A DNA stretch of 41,420 bases from Klebsiella indica (GTDB lineage Bacteria > Pseudomonadota > Gammaproteobacteria > Enterobacterales > Enterobacteriaceae): NCBI RefSeq assembly GCF_005860775.1, contig NZ_VCHQ01000037.1:19343-60762 (forward strand), given 5' to 3'. The first letter of the stretch is position 1; each line of letters starts with the position of its first letter. A program made the position numbers and the translations under genes. Below are positions 8,748-17,569 of this stretch, in pieces. The notes under the pieces were generated by a model. That model searched no databases. It saw nothing but the letters and a program-made list of their open reading frames with translations, and was not told the origin of the DNA.

Positions 8748-9302
8748 ATGGCGGACGTTCACGATAAAGCCACCCGCAGTAAAAACATGCAGGCGATTGG
8801 CACGCGCGATACGGCGATCGAAAAACGGCTGGCGGCATTGCTGACGCGTACAGGATTTTCTTTTACGGTGCAGGACGCCGCCTTGCCGGGACGGCCTGAT
8901 TTTGTGGTGGCCGACTATCAGTGCGTGATTTTTACTCACGGCTGTTTCTGGCATCATCACCATTGCTATCTGTTTAAAATCCCAGCCACGAGAACCGAAT
9001 TTTGGTTAGCTAAGATAGCCAAAAACGTGGCGCGTGATGGCCGGGATCTCGGGCGACTGACGGAACTGGGATGGCGGGTGCTGGTGGTCTGGGAGTGTGC
9101 GTTGCGCGGGAGAAAGAAACTCAGTGATGAAGCGCTTGGCGAACGCCTGGAAGAGTGGATCTGCGGCGGTGGGGACTGCGCGCAGATCGACACTCAAGGC
9201 ATAGGTCCGCTGGCGATCACTTCTCAGCCTGACAGGAAGTCACTTTGCTCTGGGGAGGGAGCAGATATTTTCCAAGCGTCACCAGCACCACCGCAAAAAT
9301 AA
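8748..9302 (+). CDS. vsr: Vsr, very-short-patch mismatch endonuclease, with an extended C-terminus
   Basis: Nicks 5' of the T in T:G mismatches created when Dcm-methylated cytosine deaminates. Core motifs are intact: [17 protein letters not shown], the catalytic aspartate in LPGRPDFVV, and the zinc- and active-site region [16 protein letters not shown] followed by PATRTEFW and [14 protein letters not shown]. Start 8748 is the family start; upstream in frame is unrelated sequence. E. coli Vsr is 156 residues and ends shortly after AQIDTQGI. Here the stop is lost and the frame runs on to 184 residues, adding about 28 residues encoded antisense to the end of yedA. With dcm deleted, the methylated substrate would have to come from elsewhere. 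Confidence 0.93.
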   Translation: MADVHDKATRSKNMQAIGTRDTAIEKRLAALLTRTGFSFTVQDAALPGRPDFVVADYQCVIFTHGCFWHHHHCYLFKIPATRTEFWLAKIAKNVARDGRDLGRLTELGWRVLVVWECALRGRKKLSDEALGERLEEWICGGGDCAQIDTQGIGPLAITSQPDRKSLCSGEGADIFQASPAPPQK

Positions 9303-10128
9303 TCACTCCCAGTGCCAGCCACTCGATCGGCGACAGATTTTCACCCGCCAGTCCGGTACCCAACAGAACGGCGACTACCGGATTAACGTAGGCATAGCTG
9401 GTGGCAACAGCAGGAGTTACGTTACGAATCAGATACATGTAGGCATTGATAGCGATAAGTGAGCCGAATATGGCCAGGTAAGCAACGGCAAGTATGCCGG
9501 ACCATGAAGGCATTCGGGTTAACGTTTCTCCGGTTAACGCCGAGGCAATTATCAGCACGAGGCCCGCAGCCAGCATCTCAATGGCCCCCGCCATCATGCC
9601 TGTCGGTAGCGCAATTCGCGACCCGTAGACGGAACCAAAGGCCCAACTCATCGAACCAAGCAGAATCAGCAATGCTCCCCACGGATTACCGTTGAGGTTA
9701 CCGCCGCTATTGAGCAGGACAATCCCCGCCAGACCGATGACGATACCCAGCCACTCAAGCTTACGGGTAGCAATGCCGAAAAAGCGGCTAAAGCACAGGG
9801 TAAACAGAGGCACCGTCGCCACCATTACCGCCGCAATGCCGGAGGGAACATGCTGGTGTTCCGCGAGGGTGACGAAACCGTTACCGACAGCCAGCAGTAA
9901 AATACCAATCAGCGCGGCGTTGAGCAGCGGCCTGCGGGCGGGAAGTTTATGTCCGGTTGCCAGTAACCAGGCTGTGAGCACCGCGCCGGCAGAAAGAAAA
10001 CGAACGCCAGCCATCATGAGCGGCGGCCAGCTGGCGACGCCAATGGCGATGGCAAAATAGGTGGAACCCCAGATGATATATAACGCAAATAATGCCCCGA
10101 TAAGCGGTAACAACTGACGGGTAGACAT
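9217..10128 (-). CDS. yedA: YedA, EamA/DMT-superfamily transporter
   Basis: A 303-residue inner-membrane protein with ten predicted helices in two EamA repeats. The first begins LLPLIGALFALYIIWGSTYF and the second near PWGALLILLGSMSWAFGSVY. Pro/Gly-rich helix ends such as YAYVNPVVAVLLG are typical of drug/metabolite exporters of the YdcZ/RhaT type. E. coli YedA is about 306 residues; its physiological substrate is uncertain. CGTGAGGAAAT gives the ribosome binding site. The last 86 bases overlap the extended vsr frame on the opposite strand. Confidence 0.93.
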   Translation of the reverse strand: MSTRQLLPLIGALFALYIIWGSTYFAIAIGVASWPPLMMAGVRFLSAGAVLTAWLLATGHKLPARRPLLNAALIGILLLAVGNGFVTLAEHQHVPSGIAAVMVATVPLFTLCFSRFFGIATRKLEWLGIVIGLAGIVLLNSGGNLNGNPWGALLILLGSMSWAFGSVYGSRIALPTGMMAGAIEMLAAGLVLIIASALTGETLTRMPSWSGILAVAYLAIFGSLIAINAYMYLIRNVTPAVATSYAYVNPVVAVLLGTGLAGENLSPIEWLALGVIIFAVVLVTLGKYLLPPQSKVTSCQAEK

Positions 10129-10315
10129 ATTTCCTCACGACGGTGCAGAGATAGAAAGGAGGCACATAGTAAACGTGAAAACTATCGCGCTGGCGAGTCC
10201 TTTCACACATTTGCTACTGTTAAATTTTTGTTGACTATATGCAGACTGTTGTGGGCGAAAAAGGGCTTTTGCTTCATACTTTACGCTGAACAACCATCAA
10301 TGAAGGAATGTAATT

Positions 10316-11227
10316 TTGGCAGGAAGTAGTCTTTTAACCTTATTGGATGATATTGCCACTCTGCTTGACGATATTTCGGTCATGGGGAAACTGGCGGCAA
10401 AAAAAACAGCGGGCGTATTGGGCGATGATTTATCGCTTAATGCGCAACAGGTGACTGGCGTACGGGCTAACCGCGAGCTGCCGGTGGTTTGGGGCGTGGC
10501 TAAAGGTTCGTTTATTAATAAAGTGATTCTGGTGCCGCTGGCGTTGTTGATTAGCGCTTTTATTCCGTGGGCAATTACGCCGTTACTGATGTTGGGTGGG
10601 GCGTTTTTGTGCTTTGAAGGGGTGGAGAAAGTTCTGCACAGCCTGCAGGCGCGTAAACATAAAGAGGATCCGCAGGTTCGCCAGCAGCGGCTTGAGGCGC
10701 TGGCAAATCAGGATCCTATGGCTTTTGAACGCGATAAGGTGAAAGGGGCGATACGCACCGATTTTATCCTCTCCGCTGAAATTGTCGCCATCACGCTCGG
10801 CATAGTCGCCGAAGCGCCGCTGTTAAACCAGATTCTGATCTTGTCTGGCATTGCGCTGCTGGTCACGATAGGCGTGTATGGTCTGGTGGGGATCATCGTC
10901 AAGCTTGATGATATGGGGTACTGGCTGGTGGAGAAAACCAGTTCGCTGGCGCAATGGTCAGGTAAGGCCTTATTAGCGATTGCTCCTCGCTTGATGAAAG
11001 CGTTATCGGTGGTCGGAACGCTGGCGATGTTTCTGGTCGGCGGAGGAATTGTCGTTCACGGTATTACGCCGTTGCACCATGCTATTGAGGAGATTGCCCA
11101 TGAGCAGAATGGCATAATTGCGTCATTGCTGCCCATGGCGGCGAATCTGCTGCTGGGCTTTATCATTGGCGCTATTGTGCTGGCAGGGGTGAAAGCGATT
11201 GCTGCGCTTCGGTGTTCTGCAGACTAA
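10316..11227 (+). CDS. yedI: YedI, DUF808 inner-membrane protein
   Basis: A 303-residue protein nearly identical in layout to E. coli YedI. The N-terminus is [20 protein letters not shown], followed by the DUF808 signature [20 protein letters not shown]. Several membrane segments follow ([54 protein letters not shown]), and a C-terminal pair ends [18 protein letters not shown]. The start is a TTG at 10316 with GAAGGAA upstream; no ATG fits the conserved N-terminus. Function is unknown. Its stop is followed 75 bases later by yodC. Confidence 0.93.
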   Translation: MAGSSLLTLLDDIATLLDDISVMGKLAAKKTAGVLGDDLSLNAQQVTGVRANRELPVVWGVAKGSFINKVILVPLALLISAFIPWAITPLLMLGGAFLCFEGVEKVLHSLQARKHKEDPQVRQQRLEALANQDPMAFERDKVKGAIRTDFILSAEIVAITLGIVAEAPLLNQILILSGIALLVTIGVYGLVGIIVKLDDMGYWLVEKTSSLAQWSGKALLAIAPRLMKALSVVGTLAMFLVGGGIVVHGITPLHHAIEEIAHEQNGIIASLLPMAANLLLGFIIGAIVLAGVKAIAALRCSAD

Positions 11228-11251
11228 ATGCCCGCCAGACCAGGCAACATC

Positions 11252-11308
11252 GCCCATCTTCGTCTAAGGTAACGTTGTTTCTTCCTGAAAGCGGAGGCGA
11301 AGATGGGC
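11252..11308 (+). promoter_or_regulatory. Hairpin covering the yodC start codon
   Basis: An 11-bp perfect inverted repeat, GCCCATCTTCG at 11252-11262 and CGAAGATGGGC at 11298-11308, encloses a 35-base loop. The right arm contains the yodC ATG (11303-11305), and the GGAGG Shine-Dalgarno (11293-11297) sits just before that arm. In RNA this would bury the start codon. It lies directly after the yedI stop, so it could be a translational switch for yodC or a processing site in a yedI-yodC transcript. Confidence 0.6.
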
Positions 11309-11482
11309 TTGTTGATTAGCGATGAAGTGAGGCGTAAAAACGGAGGACCGCGGATGATTGTCACCGGGTTTGCCAGCGGTATGGTTGAGTGTCGCTGGTA
11401 TGACGGGCATGGCGTTAAGCGTGAGTCATTTCGTGAGGATGAGCTGATCCGCGGAGGGGAGGAGAAGCTCAATCATTCCTGA
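11303..11482 (+). CDS. yodC: YodC, small DUF2158 protein
   Basis: A 59-residue protein: MGLLISDEVRRKNGGPRMIV, then TGFASGMVECRWYDGHGVKR, ending EELIRGG-like residues and KLNHS. The GGPRMIVTG-x-x-SGMVECRWYDG core is the YodC/DUF2158 signature, a small beta-barrel fold also suggested for DsrB, which has a similar GGPRRSG motif. GGAGG lies six bases before the ATG. The start is inside the right arm of a strong potential hairpin. Function is unknown. Confidence 0.88.
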   Translation: MGLLISDEVRRKNGGPRMIVTGFASGMVECRWYDGHGVKRESFREDELIRGGEEKLNHS

Positions 11483-11746
11483 GTTTGTATACTGTTGCTC
11501 CGGCTTCATTTGTGCGAACGGGGCGGGTTTGTCATTGCGAGGGATAATTATTTATTCGTTTAACCAATGAATAAATCCATAATCTATTTGTTACGATCGC
11601 TATAATGGGATTTATCTTAAAAAAAATACGCCTGCGAACAAATGTTCGTAGCAGAACAAACTGGTAAAGTCCTTGTCTGGCGTGCCTTGCCAGCGTTACG
11701 CCTTTTATAAGTCACATTTTTTCAATAATTTGCCTCATGAATAGAC

Positions 11747-11774
11747 CTTGTCATGCAAAATAATTGAGGATAAT
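11747..11774 (+). promoter_or_regulatory. Promoter of dsrA
   Basis: A -10 box GATAAT at 11769-11774 ends six bases before the expected dsrA start. A -35-like TTGTCA at 11748-11753 lies 15 bp upstream (or CTTGTC at 11747-11752 with 16 bp). The spacing is slightly short but the position relative to the conserved RNA 5' end is right. In E. coli this promoter is induced at low temperature. Confidence 0.55.
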
Positions 11775-11780
11775 GTCTTT

Positions 11781-11867
11781 AGTACATCGGATTTCCCGGT
11801 GTAACGAATTTTAAGTGCTTCTTGCATTAGCAAGTTTCTTCCCGACTCCTGCGAGTCGGGATTTTTT
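11781..11867 (+). ncRNA. dsrA: DsrA small regulatory RNA
   Basis: The 87-nt segment follows E. coli DsrA closely: 5' AGTACATCGGATTTCCCGGT, the rpoS-pairing region AACGAATTTTAAGTGCTTCTTGC, then GCAAGTTTCTTCCC. It ends in a strong terminator, CCCGACT-CCTGCG-AGTCGGG plus seven T residues (11841-11868). DsrA acts with Hfq. It frees the rpoS leader for translation and blocks hns translation. The oligo-U in the pairing region is two bases shorter than I remember in E. coli. It is convergent with yodD, whose stop lies 10 bases past the terminator. Confidence 0.93.
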
Positions 11868-11877
11868 TGCGTGCGTA

Positions 11878-12081
11878 TCAGCGATTAATCTCCGTTATGC
11901 TAACGTCATGAATATCCAGCTCAAAAGCTTCAGCGAGTTCACGCCAGGCATGATAATCGCCATCATCACTACTTACCTCTCGTATGCGGTGCGCCTCAGT
12001 TGCGCTGATTTCATTAATTGCCGCCAGCAGGGCGTCAACATCGACTCTTTCTCCGACGTTATTTTCTTTGGCGGTTTTCAT
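11878..12081 (-). CDS. yodD: YodD, small stress-induced protein
   Basis: A 67-residue soluble acidic protein: MKTAKE start, a VDVDALLAAINEIS motif, then the conserved YHAWRELAEAFELDIHDVSI and a C-terminal NR. This matches E. coli YodD (75 residues) apart from a shorter middle. E. coli YodD is reported to be induced by peroxide and acid stress; its mechanism is not known. GAGG lies about eight bases before the ATG. The short run between dsrA and this gene leaves little space, so the dsrA terminator probably serves both directions. Confidence 0.88.
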   Translation of the reverse strand: MKTAKENNVGERVDVDALLAAINEISATEAHRIREVSSDDGDYHAWRELAEAFELDIHDVSITEINR

Positions 12082-12212
12082 CGCAGCGACCTCGCTTAAC
12101 TCGGGGATGGCGCTTTTAAGTATAGACTGTTTACAAAAACACCTGTTATCAGGGAGAGCGCTGCGCGATCGGCTCTTTTGTTCTACACTGGCTCAAAATA
12201 GAGAGGAGATGA

Positions 12213-12413
<201 letters not shown>

Positions 12414-12444
12414 AGCAAACTGGCGGCCGATGCCGCCAGCGTTT

Positions 12445-13068
12445 TCAACGAGCGTTGACATAAATCCCGGACGTGATGTTTTCCGTCAATCGTACAATGT
12501 GATAAATCACTTGTTTATTGTGAGTCTGGATTTTCTTTTTAATATTGCCTTTATGCGATGAGACCGTTTTGGCCTTAATGTTCATCTGGGCGGATATATG
12601 CGTGGTGCCGTGCCCGGCCATCCACATCCGGAGCATATTTGATTCAGTCTGGCTTAACGCCAGCGTCGGGATAGTAATGCGCGTAGTGCGATGATTCTCA
12701 TATTTCAGACGATTGGCCAGAATATCATCAAGGTCTTTTGCCGTCAGTGACTTTGAGCAAATAAGTAAGTTTTTGCGCACCAACAGATAGTGATCAAAAT
12801 GAATATTGGTTAGCGACATAAAGACAACAAATAGCGTCGCCGGGTGCGCTTTGATGATCTGCCGGACAAGCTGGTTGCTCTCTTTATGGTGAATAAAGCA
12901 ATCTTCATTGATAAACACCACCGTTGGGCGGTTACTCTCGCAGCCTGATTGCAGGCTGGTGAGGCTGTGTACTTCAGTGATATCGCGCTTCTTTATCCCC
13001 CGGCTTGTCAGGTACCCGGTTAATCCCAGCCGGGTGAAGCTGCATAAATCCATGATAATCGTTGACAT
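12445..13068 (-). CDS. rcsA: RcsA, auxiliary activator of capsule synthesis
   Basis: A 207-residue LuxR/FixJ-class DNA-binding protein that forms a heterodimer with RcsB to drive colanic-acid or K-antigen capsule genes; it is a Lon substrate. The N-terminus [20 protein letters not shown] is diagnostic. The C-terminal helix-turn-helix is [20 protein letters not shown], then [19 protein letters not shown] and [19 protein letters not shown]. The middle ([29 protein letters not shown]) reads closer to Klebsiella RcsA than to E. coli RcsA as I remember them. GAGGATGAGTC precedes the ATG. Candidate RcsAB boxes lie about 250-320 bases upstream, consistent with autoregulation. Confidence 0.95.
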   Translation of the reverse strand: MSTIIMDLCSFTRLGLTGYLTSRGIKKRDITEVHSLTSLQSGCESNRPTVVFINEDCFIHHKESNQLVRQIIKAHPATLFVVFMSLTNIHFDHYLLVRKNLLICSKSLTAKDLDDILANRLKYENHRTTRITIPTLALSQTESNMLRMWMAGHGTTHISAQMNIKAKTVSSHKGNIKKKIQTHNKQVIYHIVRLTENITSGIYVNAR

Positions 13069-13314
13069 GACTCATCCTCAATCAACACCTAACGATAATT
13101 TATTCCTCGCCGGTAAGTGCGATGAAGTCCATTTTGTTAGTCATAAAAACTGCTACCGCTCAGTAACTATCAGGCAGCATGAACCATTCTGTAATAATCC
13201 CATAATTTGCCAGGAATATTCTTAAAGTAAAGGTGACGAATTGCTACGTGGAGGAAATAAAAACCAAAAACTCCCGTGTGATATAAGGTTGTCATTTTTC
13301 ATCGTATTTTAAAA

Positions 13315-13386
13315 TAGGATTATCCTTATATTGAGCGATTAAAATATCACCTCACAAAAAGATAGGATTATTCAATAGAGAAAAAT
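13315..13386. promoter_or_regulatory. Two candidate RcsAB boxes between rcsA and yedD
   Basis: TAGGATTATCCTTA at 13315-13328 agrees well with the 14-bp RcsAB consensus TaAGaatatTCctA and is nearly palindromic. TAGGATTATTCAAT at 13373-13386 repeats the left half. They lie in the 450-bp region between divergent rcsA and yedD. Autoactivation of rcsA through such a box is known in E. coli and Klebsiella. The rest of 13069-13521 holds no gene that I recognise; in E. coli the fliE-fliR clusters lie between these two genes. Confidence 0.55.
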
Positions 13387-13521
13387 AATTTATTCGGTAC
13401 AGGCAATTTTTTGCCGCGCCGGAGGTGGCAGGCACGATGCGGATGTTTTCCCTCAATTCGAGAAGAGTAGCGGGCGTAACGCTTTAATGCCACAATAATT
13501 TTTTATCGGTTTGCGGGATGG

Positions 13522-13953
13522 ATGATGATGAAGAACAAGATCGTATTTTTGGGATTGCTGTTGGTTTTATCTGGCTGCGCTCAGGTTGATAACTACAGCG
13601 ATGTAATTAAAGCGCCAGCCCCGGACGGTCTGGATGGCTACTGGCAATCGGCGGGACCGCAGAAAGAGATGATGAGCCCACAGGCGATTGCCAGCCTGAT
13701 TGTGACTAAAGATGGCGATACGTTTGACTGTCGACAGTGGCAAAGGGTGATCGTCGTACCGGGGAAATTAATGAAACGTGACGCAGTTATCTATAACGTT
13801 ACCGCTGCGCTGAATGTTTATCCCGTTGAGCGTGAAGGTGATACGCTGCACTACGATCGCATGACGTTCAAACGGGTGGCGCGTCTTACTCCGGAGTGTG
13901 AACAGGCGTGGGAAGCGTCTTCAACGGAGAGCACGAACGCCCACGCGGAATGA
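13522..13953 (+). CDS. yedD: YedD, outer-membrane-type lipoprotein
   Basis: A 143-residue protein with a lipoprotein signal peptide: MKNKIVFLGLLLVLSGC, where LSGC is the lipobox and the cysteine is followed by Ala-Gln, favouring outer-membrane sorting. Conserved YedD features are PAPDGLDGYWQSAGPQ, SPQAIASLIVTKDGDTFDCR and QWQRVIVVPGKL. E. coli YedD is 137 residues and of unknown role. Three consecutive ATGs (13522-13530) make the exact start ambiguous; GCGGGAT fits the first or second. It is convergent with amyA, 32 bases apart. Confidence 0.9.
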   Translation: MMMKNKIVFLGLLLVLSGCAQVDNYSDVIKAPAPDGLDGYWQSAGPQKEMMSPQAIASLIVTKDGDTFDCRQWQRVIVVPGKLMKRDAVIYNVTAALNVYPVEREGDTLHYDRMTFKRVARLTPECEQAWEASSTESTNAHAE

Positions 13954-13985
13954 GTCATTTTCAGCCCGCGCGGGACCGGTATGTT

Positions 13986-15473
13986 TTATAGCGTCTCTTC
14001 AATCACCCAAACGCTGACGCTACCACCGTTACAGGTAAAAATACCGTTACCTTTAGCATCGGTGGTAATCACTTCTTCACGGTTGCCGAGAAAATCCCGC
14101 CAGCGTTTGTTGCCGTAGTTTTCCCCCAGAGGAAGCGATTTTTCTCCGTCATCGCCGTTTGACAGCACCACCACACAACCTGGATCTTCATCGGTGCCGC
14201 TACGGCTAAAGGCGATACAGTTAGGATGATCGAACCATAGCGTTTGTACACCGTGGGCAAAACGCTGGCGGGCATCGATCAGCTCATGTAACTGTTCGAT
14301 AACTGGCATCTCAATTGCATAGCGTTGTCCATCGCTGCCGGCGTCTTCATAGCGGGCGCCGAAAAGATCGGCATAAAAGACCGACGGCACGCCATTTTCA
14401 CGTAGCAGAATCAGCGCATAGGCCAGCGGCTTAAACCATGCCTCAACCGGTGCTTCCAGCGCCTGCAGCGGCTGCGTATCATGGTTGGTGACCAGCGTCA
14501 CTGCGTGGAATGGATCGGCTTCAACCAGCGTACCGCTAAAAATCTGACGCATATCGTATTCGCGTCCCTGTCGGGAGGCTTCATGGAATTTCATTTGCAA
14601 AGGGGCATCAAATAGCAGTGTCTTTCCATCTACCATGGCGATATATTGCTGAAGTTTGTCGACTTCGTGCGACCAGTATTCCGCGACGATAAACAGTGGT
14701 TTTGTCGCGACGTCCTGGACGTGGTTGATCCATTCTTTATAAAACCAGGCGGGGATGTGTTTAACTGCATCAAGACGGAAGCCATCGCAGCCGGTTTGCT
14801 CCATTATCCAGCGCGCCCAGTATTTAATCTCCTCGGCAACGGCCCGATTGCGAAAATCAATATTTTCGCCCATCAGGTAGTCGAAATTACCCATTTCATC
14901 ATCGACCTGATCGTTCCATCCCTCGCCGGTATAGTCGTTGACGATTTTAAACACGCCATCTTCATCAGGGTTTTCAATATGATCGATGCCGCTAAAGCAT
15001 TTGTAATCCCATATAAACGCTGAATATTGTCCGCGCCTGGCGGGGAAGGTGTAGCGCGTCCAGGCTTCACACTCAATAATCTCATCGTCGATTTGCGTCC
15101 GGTCTTGTTCATCAACACGCTGTATACGTACGGCCTCTTTTTCATCAGCACCCATTTTGTGATTGATCACGACATCAAGCAGCACGGCGATATCATGCTG
15201 GCGGAGCGCGGAGATGGCGGCGAGTAGTTGGGCTTTATCGCCATATTTGGTGGCGACCGAGCCTTTTTGATCGAACTCACCGAGGTCAAAAAGATCGTAG
15301 CTGTCATAACCGACGGAATATCCGCCAGAAGCGCCTTTGTAGGCGGGAGGCAACCAAATCATATTGATACCGATTTCATTCAGGTTTGGTGCCAGGGCTT
15401 CGATTTCACGCCATAATTCGCCGCCGGTGGGGTAGTACCAGTGAAAGCACTGCAATAACGTGGGGTTTTTCAT
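13986..15473 (-). CDS. amyA: AmyA, cytoplasmic alpha-amylase
   Basis: A 495-residue GH13 enzyme without a signal peptide, the same length as E. coli AmyA, which hydrolyses maltodextrins in the cytoplasm. GH13 regions are visible: DVVINH (region I), GFRLDAVKH with the nucleophile Asp (II), the acid/base Glu in [10 protein letters not shown] (III) and LVTNHDTQP (IV). The N-terminus is [20 protein letters not shown]. Start 15473 follows GGAGCACGG and matches the family; the frame is open 19 codons further. In E. coli fliDST lie directly upstream; here the next gene is tcyJ, 199 bases away. Confidence 0.95.
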   Translation of the reverse strand: MKNPTLLQCFHWYYPTGGELWREIEALAPNLNEIGINMIWLPPAYKGASGGYSVGYDSYDLFDLGEFDQKGSVATKYGDKAQLLAAISALRQHDIAVLLDVVINHKMGADEKEAVRIQRVDEQDRTQIDDEIIECEAWTRYTFPARRGQYSAFIWDYKCFSGIDHIENPDEDGVFKIVNDYTGEGWNDQVDDEMGNFDYLMGENIDFRNRAVAEEIKYWARWIMEQTGCDGFRLDAVKHIPAWFYKEWINHVQDVATKPLFIVAEYWSHEVDKLQQYIAMVDGKTLLFDAPLQMKFHEASRQGREYDMRQIFSGTLVEADPFHAVTLVTNHDTQPLQALEAPVEAWFKPLAYALILLRENGVPSVFYADLFGARYEDAGSDGQRYAIEMPVIEQLHELIDARQRFAHGVQTLWFDHPNCIAFSRSGTDEDPGCVVVLSNGDDGEKSLPLGENYGNKRWRDFLGNREEVITTDAKGNGIFTCNGGSVSVWVIEETL

Positions 15474-15523
15474 CTTCCGTGCTCCAGACGTCATCAAGCT
15501 GACCATTGCAGTATGAGAGATAT

Positions 15524-15546
15524 CCACCAAAACGGTGGCATTTTTG
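15524..15546 (+). terminator. Hairpin with T-run between amyA and tcyJ
   Basis: CCACC-AAAAC-GGTGG at 15524-15538 is followed by CATTTTTG. It would end plus-strand transcripts, but no plus-strand gene lies immediately upstream: amyA is antisense. It may protect tcyJ from antisense read-through of amyA, or be left over from the lost flagellar genes. The rest of 15474-15672 contains no flagellar gene fragment that I can recognise. Confidence 0.45.
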
Positions 15547-15672
15547 TTGTATTTTCACTATGTGATAAAAGGCATCATATATAATTATTTGGTATAAGAT
15601 GTAGCGTATCGATGTTGGTGACAGGGGCTAAACCCTTTACACTACAAAAATATCTCTCTGCCAGGAGTCTCT

Positions 15673-16473
15673 ATGAAATTAGCATTTCGGGGTCGTCAGG
15701 CGCTGATGGGCGTTATGGCTGTTGTTTTGTTGGCGGGCGTCAGCGTAAAAACCTTTGCCGCTGAAAATTTACTTAATCAGATTAAAGAGCGCGGCACCTT
15801 ACGTGTTGGCCTGGAAGGCACCTACCCGCCATTCAGTTATCAGGGCGATGACGGCAAGCTGACCGGTTTTGAGGTGGATTTCGCCAACGATCTGGCGAAG
15901 CACTTAGGCGTAAAAGCTGACCTTAAACCGACGAAATGGGACGGCATGCTTGCGTCACTGGAATCCAAACGTATCGACGTGGTTATCAACCAGGTAACCA
16001 TCTCCCCTGAGCGTAAGAAGAAGTATGACTTCTCGACGCCATACACCATCTCCGGGATTCAGGCGCTGGTGAAAAAAGGTAATGCAGGAACGATTAAAAC
16101 CGCCGCTGACCTGAAAGGTAAGAAAGTTGGTGTCGGCCTGGGCACGAATTATGAAGCCTGGCTGCGCCAGAACGTGCAAGGGGTTGATATTCGTACTTAC
16201 GACGATGATCCGACCAAGTATCAGGATCTGCGCGTTGGCCGTATCGACGCCATCCTGGTTGACCGCCTGGCGGCGCTCGATCTGGTGAAGAAAACGGGCG
16301 ACACCCTTGCGCTCGCCGGAGAACCCTTCTCCCGGCAGGAATCCGGCGTGGCGCTGCGTAAAGGCAATGAGGACCTGCTGAACGCGATCGATGGCGCCAT
16401 TGCGGATATGCAAAAAGATGGCAGCCTGAAGGCACTATCGGAAAAATGGTTTGGTGCTGACGTCACGAAGTAA
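15673..16473 (+). CDS. tcyJ: TcyJ (FliY), periplasmic cystine-binding protein
   Basis: A 266-residue solute-binding protein of the SBP_bac_3 family. The signal peptide MKLAFRGRQALMGVMAVVLL ends around VKTFA-A. Conserved blocks follow: RGTLRVGLEGTYPPFSYQGD, LTGFEVDFANDLAKHLGV, KWDGMLASLESKRIDVVINQ, KKYDFSTPYTISG and LSEKWFGADVTK. It delivers L-cystine (and diaminopimelate in E. coli) to the TcyL-TcyN ABC transporter. CAGGAGTCTCT is the ribosome binding site. It was named fliY for its closeness to fliZ, but here the flagellar genes are absent. A strong terminator 12 bases after the stop suggests tcyJ is also made as a separate, abundant transcript. Confidence 0.96.
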   Translation: MKLAFRGRQALMGVMAVVLLAGVSVKTFAAENLLNQIKERGTLRVGLEGTYPPFSYQGDDGKLTGFEVDFANDLAKHLGVKADLKPTKWDGMLASLESKRIDVVINQVTISPERKKKYDFSTPYTISGIQALVKKGNAGTIKTAADLKGKKVGVGLGTNYEAWLRQNVQGVDIRTYDDDPTKYQDLRVGRIDAILVDRLAALDLVKKTGDTLALAGEPFSRQESGVALRKGNEDLLNAIDGAIADMQKDGSLKALSEKWFGADVTK

Positions 16474-16485
16474 CCACAGGTGGTG

Positions 16486-16516
16486 AAAAAAGGCGCTTTC
16501 GATAGCGCCTTTTTTA
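16486..16516 (+). terminator. Rho-independent terminator after tcyJ
   Basis: AAGGCGCT at 16490-16497 and AGCGCCTT at 16504-16511 form an 8-bp stem with loop TTCGAT, followed by a T-run (16510-16515). Partial read-through would still serve dcyD, 52 bases downstream. Confidence 0.9.
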
Positions 16517-16567
16517 TTTCGCCTGTAACAGCGTGCATAATTAAGGATAATTGAGTCAGGAGGTCTT

Positions 16568-17554
16568 ATGTCACTGCAAAATTTAACGCTTTTCCCGCGT
16601 CTGGAACTGATTGGCGCGCCGACGCCGCTTGAATATCTGCCGCGTTTATCCGATCACCTTGGTCGCGAAATTTTCATTAAACGTGATGACGTCACTCCCC
16701 TGGCAATGGGGGGAAATAAGCTGCGCAAACTGGAATTTCTGGCGGCCGATGCGCTGCGCGAGGGCGCGGATACGCTCATCACCGCAGGGGCTATCCAGTC
16801 TAACCATGTCCGTCAGACGGCGGCAGTCGCGGCGAAACTGGGTCTGCATTGCGTGGCGTTGCTGGAGAATCCGATAGGTACCCGGGCGGAGAACTACCTG
16901 ACTAACGGTAACCGCCTGCTCCTCGACTTGTTTAATACTCAGGTTGAAATGTGTGATGCGCTGACCGATCCCAATGCGCAACTGGAGGAACTGGCGACAC
17001 GTATTGAAGCTCAGGGCTACCGTCCGTATGTGATCCCGGTTGGCGGTTCTAATGCCCTGGGCGCCCTGGGTTATGTAGAAAGTGCGCTGGAAATTGCTCA
17101 GCAGTGTGAAGGTGCGGTTGGCCTTTCGTCAATTGTGGTGGCATCCGGGAGCGCAGGCACCCATGCAGGTCTCGCCGTGGGTCTTGAACAATTGATGCCA
17201 GAGACTGAATTGATTGGTGTAACCGTGTCGCGCACAGTTGCGGACCAGTTGCCAAAGGTGGTTGCGCTGCAACAGGCGGTGGCAAACAGCCTGGCGCTGG
17301 AGGCGAAGGCCGATATTCAGCTATGGGATGACTACTTTGCGCCGGGTTATGGTACGCCGAACGATGAGGGGATGGCGGCGGTGAAGCTGCTGGCACAGCT
17401 GGAGGGCATCCTGCTGGATCCGGTTTATACCGGAAAAGCGATGGCTGGACTGATTGATGGCATCAACCAGAATCGTTTTAAAGATGAAGGGCCGATATTG
17501 TTTGTCCACACTGGCGGTGCACCTGCGCTGTTCGCCTATCATCCTCATATCTAA
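16568..17554 (+). CDS. dcyD: DcyD, D-cysteine desulfhydrase
   Basis: A 328-residue PLP enzyme of the ACC-deaminase/D-cysteine desulfhydrase family that degrades D-cysteine to pyruvate, H2S and ammonia. The Schiff-base lysine is K51 in [32 protein letters not shown] gives the substrate-carboxylate region, and [18 protein letters not shown] gives the phosphate-binding Gly/Ser-rich loop. [18 protein letters not shown] and the [14 protein letters not shown]-terminus match E. coli DcyD. GGAGGTC precedes the ATG. It lies in the tcyJ-dcyD-tcyL-tcyN operon, with tcyL 15 bases downstream. Confidence 0.95.
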   Translation: MSLQNLTLFPRLELIGAPTPLEYLPRLSDHLGREIFIKRDDVTPLAMGGNKLRKLEFLAADALREGADTLITAGAIQSNHVRQTAAVAAKLGLHCVALLENPIGTRAENYLTNGNRLLLDLFNTQVEMCDALTDPNAQLEELATRIEAQGYRPYVIPVGGSNALGALGYVESALEIAQQCEGAVGLSSIVVASGSAGTHAGLAVGLEQLMPETELIGVTVSRTVADQLPKVVALQQAVANSLALEAKADIQLWDDYFAPGYGTPNDEGMAAVKLLAQLEGILLDPVYTGKAMAGLIDGINQNRFKDEGPILFVHTGGAPALFAYHPHI

Positions 17555-17569
17555 TACAGAGCGAATAGA

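Noticed and set aside
11635..11648. CGAACAAATGTTCG, a perfect match to the Gram-positive LexA (DinR) box
   Set aside because: Enterobacterial LexA recognises CTGT-N8-ACAG; no SOS gene is nearby, so the match is probably chance.
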